From positions 1 to 64,000 of the forward strand of contig JADILV010000024.1 in NCBI GenBank assembly GCA_017695115.1: a DNA stretch of 64,000 bases, read 5' to 3'. This document shows positions 17,063 through 28,955 of the stretch, piece after piece (position 1 is the first letter of the stretch; every line of letters starts with the position of its first letter). The position numbers were made by a program, and so were the translations under genes. This DNA is from Candidatus Cryptobacteroides avicola (lineage in GTDB: Bacteria > Bacteroidota > Bacteroidia > Bacteroidales > UBA932). A model generated the notes under the pieces. The model did no database searches. It was not told where the DNA came from and was given only the letters and a program-made list of their open reading frames with translations.

Positions 17063-19093
17063 ATGAGTAAAGAAGAATTCAGAGCGGCGATACTGGAAGG
17101 GATTCCTGAGGAACTTCCGGAGCCGAAACCATACGACGAAAGCATCAACCACGCGCCGAAAAGGAAAGACATCCTGACGGACAAGGAAAAGGCATTGGCA
17201 TTGAAAAATGCCCTGAGATATTTTCCTGTGAGGCACCATGCCGTCCTGGCAAAGGAATTCGCACAGGAGCTCCGCACATACGGACGCATCTACATGTACC
17301 GTTTCCGCCCGGACTATCCGATGTATGCCAGACACATCGACGAATATCCCGCAAAATCGCGGCAGGCCGCGGCCATAATGGCCATGATACAGAACAATCT
17401 GGATCCGCGCGTGGCCCAGCATCCGCACGAACTGATCACCTACGGCGGCAACGGTGCCGTGTTCCAGAACTGGGCACAGTACCGCCTCGCCATGCAGTAC
17501 CTCGCGACCATGACTGACGAACAGACCCTGGTAATGTATTCAGGACATCCTCTCGGACTTTTCCCGAGCCAAAGGGACGCGCCGAGAGTCATCGTCACCA
17601 ACGGTATGGTCATCCCCAACTACTCGAAACAGGATGACTGGGAAAGGTTCAATGCTCTCGGGGTATCGCAGTACGGCCAGATGACGGCAGGCTCCTATAT
17701 GTACATAGGGCCGCAGGGTATAGTCCACGGCACGACCATAACGGTCATGAACGCGGCTCGCAAACAACTGAAAGCCAAAGGACTTCCCGGAACACGCGAA
17801 AACATGCGCGGGATGCTTTTCGTAACTGCAGGACTCGGAGGAATGTCAGGGGCACAGCCTAAGGCCGGCAATATCTCCGGAGTGGTCAGCGTCACTGCCG
17901 AAATCAACCCTCTGGCCGCCCGCAAGCGCTATGACCAGGGCTGGGTGGACGAAATACACACGGACCTGGACGAACTGATACCGCGGATAAGGAAGGCATG
18001 CAACGACAAGGAGGTCGTATCTCTCGCATACCAGGGGAACATAGTAGATCTTTGGGAAAGGCTCGCCGATGAAAACATACATGTTGACCTCGGCTCGGAC
18101 CAGACTTCACTTCACAACCCGTGGGCCGGCGGATACTACCCTGCAGGATATTCATACGAAGAATCAAAGAAAATGATGGCGGAAGAGCCAGAACAGTTCA
18201 AGGAATGTGTCAAGGCTTCACTGCGAAGACAGGCTGCCGCCATAAACCGACTGGCAGACAAAGGGATGTATTTCTTCGACTACGGCAATGCCTTCCTTCT
18301 GGAAGCCTCCCGCGCAGGAGCCGACATCGTAAACGGGGACGGGACATTCCGCTACCCTTCTTACGTGCAGGACATCATGGGCCCGCTGTTCTTCGACTTC
18401 GGATTCGGCCCGTTCCGCTGGGTCTGCATGTCAGAAAAACCGGAAGATCTGGCAAAGAGCGACGCCCTGGCAGTAAAGGTCCTCAAAGAAGTCGCGCAAG
18501 ATGCCCCGGAAGAAATCCAGGGGCAGCTTCAGGACAACATCCACTGGATCGAAGAAGCCGGACGGAACAATCTGGTGGTAGGCTCTCAGGCCCGCATCCT
18601 TTACGCCGATTGCGAGGGCAGGATGAAAATCGCCCTGGCCTTCAACGAAGCCATCCGCAAAGGTGAAATCTCCGCACCTATAGTCCTCGGCCGTGACCAT
18701 CATGACGTATCCGGGACGGACTCGCCTTACCGTGAGACATCCAACATATATGACGGTTCTGCCTTCACAGCCGATATGGCTGTCCAGAATGTCATCGGAG
18801 ACTCGTTCCGCGGAGCCACCTGGGTATCTATACACAACGGAGGGGGCGTCGGCTGGGGAGAAGTCATCAACGGCGGCTTCGGCATGGTAGTGGACGGTTC
18901 GGCAGAAGCAGAGCGGCACATCCGCGAGATGCTGTTCTGGGATGTGAACAACGGCATCGCACGCCGCAGCTGGGCCCGCAACGAAGGCGCCCGCCACGCC
19001 ATCGAACGTGAAATGCAGCGGACGCCCGGACTGAGGGTCACTCTGCCGAACATCGCGGACGACTCAATGATCGAAGACGCGCTGAAAAGATAA
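17063..19093 (+). CDS. hutU: Urocanate hydratase
   Basis: The enzyme converts urocanate to 4-imidazolone-5-propionate, the second step of histidine degradation, using tightly bound NAD+. The 676-residue protein has the urocanase signatures QYGQMTAGSYMYIGPQGIVH, GLGGMSGAQPKA and the C-terminal NGGGVGWGEVINGGFG glycine-rich segment. It is longer than the ~555-residue proteobacterial enzyme and matches the ~670-residue form seen in Bacteroidales and Firmicutes. The start MSKEEFRAAILEGIPEELP gives a normal N-terminus. It lies downstream of ftcD on the same strand, separated by a long hairpin that may adjust their ratio. Confidence 0.95.
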   Translation: MSKEEFRAAILEGIPEELPEPKPYDESINHAPKRKDILTDKEKALALKNALRYFPVRHHAVLAKEFAQELRTYGRIYMYRFRPDYPMYARHIDEYPAKSRQAAAIMAMIQNNLDPRVAQHPHELITYGGNGAVFQNWAQYRLAMQYLATMTDEQTLVMYSGHPLGLFPSQRDAPRVIVTNGMVIPNYSKQDDWERFNALGVSQYGQMTAGSYMYIGPQGIVHGTTITVMNAARKQLKAKGLPGTRENMRGMLFVTAGLGGMSGAQPKAGNISGVVSVTAEINPLAARKRYDQGWVDEIHTDLDELIPRIRKACNDKEVVSLAYQGNIVDLWERLADENIHVDLGSDQTSLHNPWAGGYYPAGYSYEESKKMMAEEPEQFKECVKASLRRQAAAINRLADKGMYFFDYGNAFLLEASRAGADIVNGDGTFRYPSYVQDIMGPLFFDFGFGPFRWVCMSEKPEDLAKSDALAVKVLKEVAQDAPEEIQGQLQDNIHWIEEAGRNNLVVGSQARILYADCEGRMKIALAFNEAIRKGEISAPIVLGRDHHDVSGTDSPYRETSNIYDGSAFTADMAVQNVIGDSFRGATWVSIHNGGGVGWGEVINGGFGMVVDGSAEAERHIREMLFWDVNNGIARRSWARNEGARHAIEREMQRTPGLRVTLPNIADDSMIEDALKR

Positions 19094-19098
19094 GGCGG

Positions 19099-19893
19099 CT
19101 AACGGGCCACCTTCACTTCTGCATAGACAGGCAGGTGGTCCGATGCGGCAGCCGTATCTCCTGAAGCGAAGTCCCGAAGGACAGCAGACCGCACCACTTC
19201 AAATTTTCCCGTCCCCTTCATGGCAAGAATGTAATCTATACAACAGTCCGGAACATCGGACGGGAAAGTATTCTCTTCCGGAGAAATGACATCCCAGTGC
19301 AGTTCAAACTCCTTCATCGTATCGCTGCCGGGAACCGCGTTCACGTCTCCGCACAGGAAAACAGGCTTGCGGCCTCCGGAATAACGTGCTTCCAGCATTC
19401 CTGTTATAGCACGCACCTGACCGAGCTGCGCTTCCGGAGAAACATGATCAAGATGCGTCGACGCCACCACATAGCTGTCAAACTCCATCACGACCAGAGC
19501 CCGCGGTTCAGCCCCGTCTCCCTGAGGCAATACGGCCGACCAGCTATCAAGGACTTCTGCGTCTCTCCCGGTTGCAAGACCGTCACCGTAAGCACCTCCA
19601 TCGTATGGCATGGCTGCTCCGAACCGGTATTGCCATTCTCCCATTTCCGAGGCGAAGCGTTCAAGCTGGAACACACCGCCTGTCCTTACAGTACAACTGT
19701 CAAGTTCATTCATGGAGATGACATCCGCACCTGTCTCTTTCACCATATCCGTTATCATCAGGAGACTGTTCTCCTCGAATTTGGTAAAGGTCCCGACATT
19801 GTAGGTCATAATCCTTACAGTCTCGGAACCACGGCATCCCGGAAGCGCACAAAGCAGCATGGCCGGGAAAAAGGCAAGAAGAATTCTTTTCAT
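19099..19893 (-). CDS. Endonuclease/exonuclease/phosphatase-family lipoprotein
   Basis: The 264-residue product has a lipoprotein signal peptide (ALPGC, Cys20), so it acts outside the cytoplasm. The EEP fold is marked by MTYNVGTF, ISMNELDS (metal-binding Glu), STHLDHVS, FLCGDVNAVPGS (Asp/Asn catalytic pair) and SDHLPVYAEV (catalytic Asp-His). Secreted members cleave phosphodiester or phosphomonoester bonds in nucleic acids, sphingomyelin or inositol phosphates; the substrate here is unknown. It is convergent with hutU and only 5 bp from its stop. Confidence 0.85.
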   Translation of the reverse strand: MKRILLAFFPAMLLCALPGCRGSETVRIMTYNVGTFTKFEENSLLMITDMVKETGADVISMNELDSCTVRTGGVFQLERFASEMGEWQYRFGAAMPYDGGAYGDGLATGRDAEVLDSWSAVLPQGDGAEPRALVVMEFDSYVVASTHLDHVSPEAQLGQVRAITGMLEARYSGGRKPVFLCGDVNAVPGSDTMKEFELHWDVISPEENTFPSDVPDCCIDYILAMKGTGKFEVVRSAVLRDFASGDTAAASDHLPVYAEVKVAR

Positions 19894-19997
19894 CTGATAA
19901 TTATAATTTCAATTGATATTTATGACTTTATCCCATGGACAAACATAATAACAAATCCGCAAAGGCACAAAACTTATATAAAATGAATAATAATTGC

Positions 19998-20005
19998 TAT
20001 TTTTG
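19998..20005 (+). promoter_or_regulatory. Candidate -7 box of the beta-galactosidase gene
   Basis: TATTTTTG matches TAnnTTTG, 83 bp before the start codon. No clear TTTG at -33. Confidence 0.4.
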
Positions 20006-20081
20006 ACCGCGCAATTTAGGGAAACACACGTACATGTCTGTATACTAATATATCATCATACCAAATATCATTTATAATTAA

Positions 20082-23201
<3,120 letters not shown>

Positions 23202-23216
23202 TCTGACTGATACAGC

Positions 23217-23316
23217 AAAGACCGGCACTGATGTACTCCGGAAACCCTCCCACTCCGTGGGGCCCTCCCTGTGCGGGCGCAACGTTTCCTATTACATCAG
23301 TGCCGGTTCTTTTTTT
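23217..23316 (+). terminator. Long-loop terminator after the beta-galactosidase gene
   Basis: ACCGGCACTGATGTA (23221-23235) pairs perfectly with TACATCAGTGCCGGT (23293-23307), and the stem extends 4 bp past a bulged T. A run of seven T residues follows. The 57-nt loop is GC-rich (CTCCGG, then CCACTCCGTGGGG). Ordinary terminators have 3-8 nt loops, so this is unusual. Confidence 0.7.
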
Positions 23317-23356
23317 ACTTACCTCAAACAGCAAGTTCCCTTATTCAAGAGGTTCC

Positions 23357-23872
23357 CTACAGGACCAATCCGACGCATATTCCGAATTCGGGGTTGTACA
23401 TGAACTTGTCCTGTTTCCCTACAGACGAATTCAGCCCTACAAACCTGGCATCGAAACCGCAGTAGAAACTGTCGGAGACATAATATCTCAATGTAGCCGA
23501 CAGGGCTGCGGCAAAATAGTATTTCCTGTCTCCGTTCCCGTTCTCCGCCGTCCCCATGCCAAGCCCGACTTTCGGAACGACTGAAAACCGCTCACCAGTA
23601 TAGCATGGCAGTCCTCCTGAAACCAGGACAGTATGGGCAGCCTCTGAAATATTCCCGCTGCCGCTTCCCCAGTCCAGATATACTCCGGCTTTCCCGGAAG
23701 GCACGATGTATCCTACGGACAGCCTGCCGTTGAATCCGGGGCTGAACGTCCCCTGGGAATGGCTTATCGCAGCTTCAAGTTCAAATGCGCCCCAGTCTTC
23801 CGTATTCTGCGCAAAGACCTGCATGCAGGCAACAGACAGCACGGCAAGGATTACAGATGCGATTCTTTTCAT
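23357..23872 (-). CDS. Outer-membrane beta-barrel protein
   Basis: The 171-residue protein starts with a signal peptide (MKRIASVILAVLSVACMQVF-AQ) and continues with short amphipathic strands (GRLSVGYIVPSGKAGVYLDW, YYFAAALSATLRYYVSDSFY) and an aromatic-poor hydrophobic end (CVGLVL). It is the size of a small 8-stranded barrel. Function unknown. The last 162 bp of the gene are duplicated at 28698-28859. It probably forms a run with the similar gene at 24000 on the same strand. Confidence 0.75.
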   Translation of the reverse strand: MKRIASVILAVLSVACMQVFAQNTEDWGAFELEAAISHSQGTFSPGFNGRLSVGYIVPSGKAGVYLDWGSGSGNISEAAHTVLVSGGLPCYTGERFSVVPKVGLGMGTAENGNGDRKYYFAAALSATLRYYVSDSFYCGFDARFVGLNSSVGKQDKFMYNPEFGICVGLVL

Positions 23873-23999
23873 GGTGGTTCGATTTTAAGTTTGGTTTATT
23901 GTTCTTTCTGGCAATACGATGATCACCGGGGACGAAATTACAAAAATTTATGTTTTGTCGTCCCGAGCGAAGGGCACGCAATCTTGTTTTTCATTGAAT

Positions 24000-24518
24000 T
24001 CAGAAATTATAGGACACCCCGATATGCCATCCTGGGTTACCGAATCTTCCTATATCCCATCTGAACCTGTTGTGATCCCATCCGGCACTTATGGAGAATC
24101 TCCAGATGTCCACTCCGACAGACGGTCTGATGACATACCCGGTTCCTCCGAGAGTGTAGTCATAGAATCCGCCTGCCTTCAGGTCCACGAACGGGCTGAC
24201 GATCCAGTCCAGGAAACTGTATTTGATTTCAGCGAATATAGGGACCTGGTATCTTGTCTTGTATCCTCCCATTTCTGCCGGGGTAATGTAAAGTCCGATA
24301 CCGCCACCTACGTAGAGCCCGTTTCCGAAAGAATATCCGTGCGATGTACTCAAGGTATACAGAGTGTACTCATCACACCAGACAGGCCCTACCTGTATAT
24401 CTGCCCGATAGCCTCTTTCGTACATTATGGATTTTGGGGACTGGGCCGACGCGGGCAAAACGTTACAGACAAATACAAACAGCATGGCGGCCATAAGTAA
24501 TTTAAAAATCTGTTTCAT
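24000..24518 (-). CDS. Outer-membrane beta-barrel protein
   Basis: The 172-residue protein has a signal peptide cleaved after ASA and about eight predicted beta strands (YRADIQVGPVWCDEYTLYTL, GLYVGGGIGLYI, YQVPIFAEIKYSFLDWIVSP). It ends in YNF, a C-terminal aromatic residue typical of BAM-inserted barrels. A related gene follows at 23357. A TAATTTTG box on the minus strand (24546-24553) may be its -7 element. Function unknown. Confidence 0.75.
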   Translation of the reverse strand: MKQIFKLLMAAMLFVFVCNVLPASAQSPKSIMYERGYRADIQVGPVWCDEYTLYTLSTSHGYSFGNGLYVGGGIGLYITPAEMGGYKTRYQVPIFAEIKYSFLDWIVSPFVDLKAGGFYDYTLGGTGYVIRPSVGVDIWRFSISAGWDHNRFRWDIGRFGNPGWHIGVSYNF

Positions 24519-24722
24519 AGCTTTGTTTTGTTTGATTTATATTCACAAAATTATTCCAACAAAGTTTAATCCCGAAATTTATAGTTTAATATTTTAAATT
24601 GTAATTTATTGATTATCAATAAGGGATGGTAAAAATCGGCGCGATCCCGAGAACGGAGTTTAATATTGCAGGATTTCGTTCATACCGGCATCTTGCAGGA
24701 ATGCCATGAATCGTTTATGATT

Positions 24723-26393
24723 TCATGAAAATTTTACTGATATGTTTGCAAGGAGATCCCGCAGGTAGTTGCTCAGGTTGGTGTCATGCTTCCCCAGACC
24801 GAGTTTGGCCCTGATGTCGCTGCTTTCGTTGTAATGGCAGGCCCGTTTTATATATTGCCCGATCTCCTTCCCTTTCAGACCGATCGCATAGAGGCAGCAG
24901 TATTCGATTTCATTCTCTGTCAGACCTTTCGATTCAAGGTAACTGATAAATTCCGGATGTGCAGCGGCAAAAGTCATCCTGGTTGTATATAGAAATTGAT
25001 CCCTGTCCTCGACCAGGCGGTCAAGTTCATGGCTGGCAATTCTGTCTGTCTCGTCGTTTCCGGATATGGCGGCAGCGAAGAACCTGTTCAGAAGTTCGAG
25101 GCGGTCATTCAGTACTGTCTTGCACTGACGGTCGACAGGCGGGTTTGACGAGAGCGTTTCGGAAAGCTCGTCCCGTTCCTGCTTCAGACGGGAATAGTTT
25201 TCCTTGTATCTGGACACTTCTGCAGCAAGCGCTTCTTTCTCCCTTCTGCTCTGCCTGAGCCTTAATCTGAGTATGTACGCTGTGCCGGACAAAAGGATGA
25301 CAGAGAATACGGAAACCAATGTGACAAACTCTCTGGTGTTTCTTTCCTTTTCCATCTGCAGCTCTTTCTCGTATCGCTCCTGTATGAACCCTGTATCCTG
25401 CTCCGCTATGACAAGGCTCAGGGAATCCGAGAGGAGCGAATAGTTTATATAGTCATCAAGCGCCGCCCTGTAATCTCCGAGCGAAGCGTTCAGTGTGTAT
25501 GCCACGATATGGTATGCCGGCTCGTCTTTATATTCCGTATGGAGTTCCCGGTATTGTTGTAACGCTGATTCCGACATTTCATACTCTCCGAGATAAGTAT
25601 AATAGTCCGCGACATCAAGCCATGAAATGTTTTCCGCTCCGGTGGAGGACAGGTATCGGTTTAGTTCGTCTGACAGTCCGGCTCTGTCTCCCTGGTCTTT
25701 CTTTATCCTCATTGACTGGATATAGTATGCATTCTTTCGGGTAGTACTTATGCTGTCCAACAAGGTTTTCACTGAATCCAGACAGGCAATGGCTTCGCTG
25801 TATTCATCCTGGGCATAGTGCAGGTCACTTGAAAACAGCATCGCTCCCGCATATTTGTCGGCATCTCCTGCATGGAGGTAACACTCTTTCGCTTTGGCAT
25901 TATATGATTCCGCGTTCACGAAATCAAAAATCTGAATATATATTACGGACATAGCATTATATAAAAGTCCCTTTGCCGTATTCTTTTCATTACCTGACGC
26001 TGTCTCCGCCCTGACGAAACTTTCCATCGCCGCCTCGTTGTCCCCTGCGTTCTGGTAGATGCGTCCCTGATAGTAGTATGACTTCAGCCGCTCGTCGGCT
26101 GTCCCGTGTCTGCGGTACCAGTCCACGGCGATGTTTATCAGACTGTCATCAGTCACGTCTATATAGCTCTTGTCCAGTGCCATAGAATAGAGCAGGGCGA
26201 ACTTCGCATTCGCCTCCCGGCCCTGCATGCCGGTTGTAGAAAGAGAGTCAAGGACAGAGAGTGCACTGTCCGGATGTTCGTTTATATAAGACCCGACATC
26301 ATTCAGTTGCCGGATGACTTTACGGTCTGTGCATGATACCATGCCTGCGGCGAAGGCCAGTATCGTTATTGCTGCAATTATATATCTTTTCAT
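24723..26393 (-). CDS. TPR lipoprotein-like sensor with membrane helix and C-terminal HTH
   Basis: In this 556-residue protein a signal or lipobox segment (GMVSC, Cys21) precedes several tetratricopeptide repeats (about 80-340, for example YYQGRIYQNAGDNEAAMESF). One transmembrane helix lies near 353-373 (VTLVSVFSVILLSGTAYILR). Then comes a coiled coil (375-415), and a C-terminal domain with a LuxR-like segment LTENEIEYCCLYAIGLKGKE. Bacteroidales encode many such one-component proteins, thought to pass a periplasmic signal to DNA across the membrane; the signal and regulon are not known. The lipobox may instead be a plain cleavable or anchoring segment. Its upstream region is one copy of an 87-bp repeat. 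Confidence 0.75.
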   Translation of the reverse strand: MKRYIIAAITILAFAAGMVSCTDRKVIRQLNDVGSYINEHPDSALSVLDSLSTTGMQGREANAKFALLYSMALDKSYIDVTDDSLINIAVDWYRRHGTADERLKSYYYQGRIYQNAGDNEAAMESFVRAETASGNEKNTAKGLLYNAMSVIYIQIFDFVNAESYNAKAKECYLHAGDADKYAGAMLFSSDLHYAQDEYSEAIACLDSVKTLLDSISTTRKNAYYIQSMRIKKDQGDRAGLSDELNRYLSSTGAENISWLDVADYYTYLGEYEMSESALQQYRELHTEYKDEPAYHIVAYTLNASLGDYRAALDDYINYSLLSDSLSLVIAEQDTGFIQERYEKELQMEKERNTREFVTLVSVFSVILLSGTAYILRLRLRQSRREKEALAAEVSRYKENYSRLKQERDELSETLSSNPPVDRQCKTVLNDRLELLNRFFAAAISGNDETDRIASHELDRLVEDRDQFLYTTRMTFAAAHPEFISYLESKGLTENEIEYCCLYAIGLKGKEIGQYIKRACHYNESSDIRAKLGLGKHDTNLSNYLRDLLANISVKFS

Positions 26394-26400
26394 GTCGTAT

Positions 26401-26487
26401 GGTCAGTCTTGATTTTCCGGAAGACAAAAATAGGATTTTTAATGCAGATTTCTCCACTCCGGACTTCGTCCTCCGGTCGAAATGACA
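26401..26487. repeat. 87-bp repeat, copy 1 (upstream of the TPR gene)
   Basis: This stretch matches 28860-28946 at 85 of 87 positions, in the same orientation. It ends in CTCCACTCCGGACTTCGTCC / TCCGGTCGAAATGAC, a motif type that I recognise as dispersed in Bacteroidota genomes. Confidence 0.8.
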
Positions 26488-26811
26488 ATTAAGGCGGCAG
26501 GTCTCCGATAAATCATTAAAAGCCATTACACACCTGCAGGAACGGAGATACCTATGAGGTCCGCAGAAAGTCGTCCTTCTACTGCAGGTGTACAGATACA
26601 ATAGTATAAGGATATGTTTCCGAGTAAAATCTAACAACTTCTTTTGTAGTTTTCCTACGCTGTCTTATTCCTTAATCATCCATTTCATTATAATTGGAAC
26701 CAGTATTCCGGCTGCAATGGCAGGGATAACAATACCCTTTGGCGGATTTGTCATTAGTTGGAATGAATTTTCGCTATCTTTGAGCCTGTTTTTAATAATT
26801 CGCTGACAGAT
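26488..26811. other. Upstream region of the second AlbA_2-family gene
   Basis: No convincing gene; a 72-codon hydrophobic frame at 26588-26806 lacks support. ACACACCTGCAGG (near 26527) and CTGCAGGTGTAC (near 26581) face each other as inverted copies of the motif found at 8880-9050. A good -7 box lies at the right end. Confidence 0.4.
26775..26782 (+). promoter_or_regulatory. -7 box of the AlbA_2-family gene
   Basis: TATCTTTG is a perfect TAnnTTTG match 30 bp before the start codon, leaving a short 5' leader. A TTTG at 26747-26750 is 24 bp upstream, somewhat far for the -33 element. Confidence 0.5.
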
Positions 26812-28572
26812 ATGAGCAGATTGACTATAGCCGAACTGAAGAATATGCGTGAGTCCGAGGACCATGTAGAGTTCAAGAAGGGAGAGCACGGAAATGTATC
26901 CTACAACGGGGCTGACAAGCAGCAGCCGAAGGACCGCCGCCGTTGCATTCTCGGATATGTGACTGCGTTGTGCAATGAGAAAGGAGGGCATCTGGTTATA
27001 GGGATGGAAGACAAATACCCTCATAATGTAGTGGGGACTTCGCAGTGTGTAAATGCCGTGGGGCAGCTCGAAAGCGATATTTACAGGGACACAGGAATCC
27101 GTCCGGATGTTTATGAACTATATGAGGAGGCTCCGAATGGCAGCAAGAAAAGGGTTCTGGTTATCAGTGTGCCGTCCCGCCCTGTGGGCAAAGTGTTCAA
27201 GTTCGAGGATGTGCCGCTTATGCGTGTCGGCGAGGAATTGAAACCGATGGATGACAAGACTTATCTGTCCATTATCCAAGAGCAGGAGCCGGATTTCTCG
27301 GAAATGATCTGCCGGGGAGTGCGTTTTGAGGATCTGGACGAGGCGGCGATTGAGCGGTTGAAAGAGAAATACGCCATCAAGCAGAAGAATCCTTCTTTTC
27401 GTTCTCTTTCGAACAGGCAGGCACTCAGTGATTTGAAACTTATCGACGGATATGCCGTGACTAACAGTGCGGTGTTGCTTGTTGGCAAGGAAGAGGTGAT
27501 CGGACGGATATTTCCGCAGGCGAAGGTGATGCTGGAGTACAGGTCTTCCGAATCACAGATTAATTTCGACCGCAGGGTGTCATTTTCAAAGCCTTTCTTT
27601 CTGCTGATTGATGAGCTGTGGAATGCCATCAACGAGAGGAACGGTTCTGTACCAGTCCGCGATGGTGCGTATATATTCGATATTCCGTTCTTCAATGAAG
27701 AGGTCATCAGAGAGGTTGTAAACAATGCTTTTGCCCATAGGGACTACAGGATTAACAGTGAAATCGTTGTTAAGCTATATCCACATAAATTGGTGGTTCA
27801 GAATGCCGGAGGATTTCCAAAAGGTGTATCTCTGGACAATCTGCTTACGGTAGCAAGTACTCCACGGAACAGGCTGCTGGCTGATGTGCTGTCCAAGACC
27901 GGTATCGTGGAGAGATCCGGTCAGGGGATGGACAAGATTTTCCTGTATACCCTGTCGGAGGGAAAACCGGAGCCTAACTACACTCAGAGCGACGATTTTT
28001 CTGTAACTGTGATTCTTTCGGGGAGTGTCAAGAATACGGGGTTTGCGATGTATGTGCAGAGCATCCAGCAGGAACTTCCAGATGACGGCAAGCTGTCAGT
28101 GTTTGATGTCCTGGCTCTCTGTGAGGTGCGGGACGGGATGAAATGTCCGAAGGACCGGACGGTTACCGAGAAACTGGTCAGGCTCGGTTATCTGGAAAAG
28201 CACGGCAAGACAAATGCGGTGTATTATATCCTGCCACGCAGGTATTATGAAATGACAGGAAATCTCGCCGAGTATTCGGATATCACGGATTGGGATGCCA
28301 ATCAGGTGCTGGCGGTACTGGCTCCTTATCTGCTCAAATACGGAAAGGCGAAGAAAGCCGAGATAATGAAGATTGTGGGCGAGCATCTTTCTGAAAAACA
28401 GCTTCGGAAATATATTGATTCCCTGCTGGACAAGGGTATGCTCCGCAAGGAGGGCGAACGGGGCAATACGACCTATTATATCGGGAATAACTACATCAGA
28501 CAGGCCAATATTCTGAATGAAGCTTTAAAGATCGGACTGTCGCAAATGCAGAAGGACGGAAAAATCCGATAG
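26812..28572 (+). CDS. ATP-binding AlbA_2/HATPase_c_4 regulator with C-terminal winged helices
   Basis: The 586-residue protein belongs to the same broad family as the gene at 10561. The AlbA_2 domain covers about 1-150 (ESEDHVEFKKGEHG, CNEKGGHLVIGMED). The HATPase_c_4 region covers about 290-380 (EEVIREVVNNAFAHRDYRIN, VERSGQGMDKIF). Two C-terminal winged-helix-like segments follow (DGMKCPKDRTVTEKLVRLGY; KKAEIMKIVGEHLSEKQLRK). The likely role is DNA-binding regulation or a defence-type accessory function; the target is unknown. It lies between two duplicated DNA segments, so it was probably inserted. After its TAG stop the frame continues ERADERADK over GAAAGGGCGGAT repeats. Confidence 0.8.
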   Translation: MSRLTIAELKNMRESEDHVEFKKGEHGNVSYNGADKQQPKDRRRCILGYVTALCNEKGGHLVIGMEDKYPHNVVGTSQCVNAVGQLESDIYRDTGIRPDVYELYEEAPNGSKKRVLVISVPSRPVGKVFKFEDVPLMRVGEELKPMDDKTYLSIIQEQEPDFSEMICRGVRFEDLDEAAIERLKEKYAIKQKNPSFRSLSNRQALSDLKLIDGYAVTNSAVLLVGKEEVIGRIFPQAKVMLEYRSSESQINFDRRVSFSKPFFLLIDELWNAINERNGSVPVRDGAYIFDIPFFNEEVIREVVNNAFAHRDYRINSEIVVKLYPHKLVVQNAGGFPKGVSLDNLLTVASTPRNRLLADVLSKTGIVERSGQGMDKIFLYTLSEGKPEPNYTQSDDFSVTVILSGSVKNTGFAMYVQSIQQELPDDGKLSVFDVLALCEVRDGMKCPKDRTVTEKLVRLGYLEKHGKTNAVYYILPRRYYEMTGNLAEYSDITDWDANQVLAVLAPYLLKYGKAKKAEIMKIVGEHLSEKQLRKYIDSLLDKGMLRKEGERGNTTYYIGNNYIRQANILNEALKIGLSQMQKDGKIR

Positions 28573-28573
28573 T

Positions 28574-28678
28574 TTGAAAGGGCGGATGAAAGGGCGGATA
28601 AAAGGTACTTTTATAGTAAGATAAGAGCAATAGTAGTTATGAATCAATGAATTGAAAGGGCGGATAAAAGGGCAGATA
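28574..28678 (+). repeat. Short tandem repeats after the AlbA_2 gene
   Basis: The unit GAAAGGGCGGATAAAAGG, or GAAAGGGCGGATG, recurs at 28575-28603 and again at 28650-28679. Similar short repeats lie inside the paralogue at 10561, coding for KGTQETAKGTQE. They suggest replication slippage near the 3' ends of this gene family. Confidence 0.5.
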
Positions 28679-28697
28679 AAGCTGTCAGTGAGAATAT

Positions 28698-28859
28698 CCT
28701 ACAGGACAATCCCGACGCATATTCCGAATTCGGGGTTGTACATGAACCTGTCCTGTTTCCCTACGGACGAGTTCAGCCCTACAAACCTGGCATCGAAACC
28801 GCAGTAGAAACTGTTAGAGACATAATATCTCAATGTAGCCGACAGGGCTGCGGCAAAAT
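28698..28859 (-). pseudogene. Duplicated 3' end of the outer-membrane protein gene at 23357
   Basis: This stretch is a 162-bp copy of 23356-23517 in the same orientation, with about a dozen substitutions. It encodes the last ~52 residues (AAALSATLRYYVSNSFYCGF and onward to CVGIVL). It has no start or signal sequence of its own and is fused at 28860 to copy 2 of the 87-bp repeat, so it is a remnant. Confidence 0.8.
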
Positions 28860-28946
28860 GGTCAGTCTTTATTTTCCGGAAGACAAAAATAGGATTTTTA
28901 ATGCGGATTTCTCCACTCCGGACTTCGTCCTCCGGTCGAAATGACA
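28860..28946. repeat. 87-bp repeat, copy 2
   Basis: The partner of 26401-26487, joined directly to the duplicated outer-membrane-protein 3' end. It ends 10 bp before the end of hemW. Confidence 0.8.
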
Positions 28947-28955
28947 ACCCTCGAC

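Noticed and set aside
26588..26806. 72-codon hydrophobic frame before the second AlbA_2 gene
   Set aside because: Runs through the promoter of that gene and has no match to a family I know.
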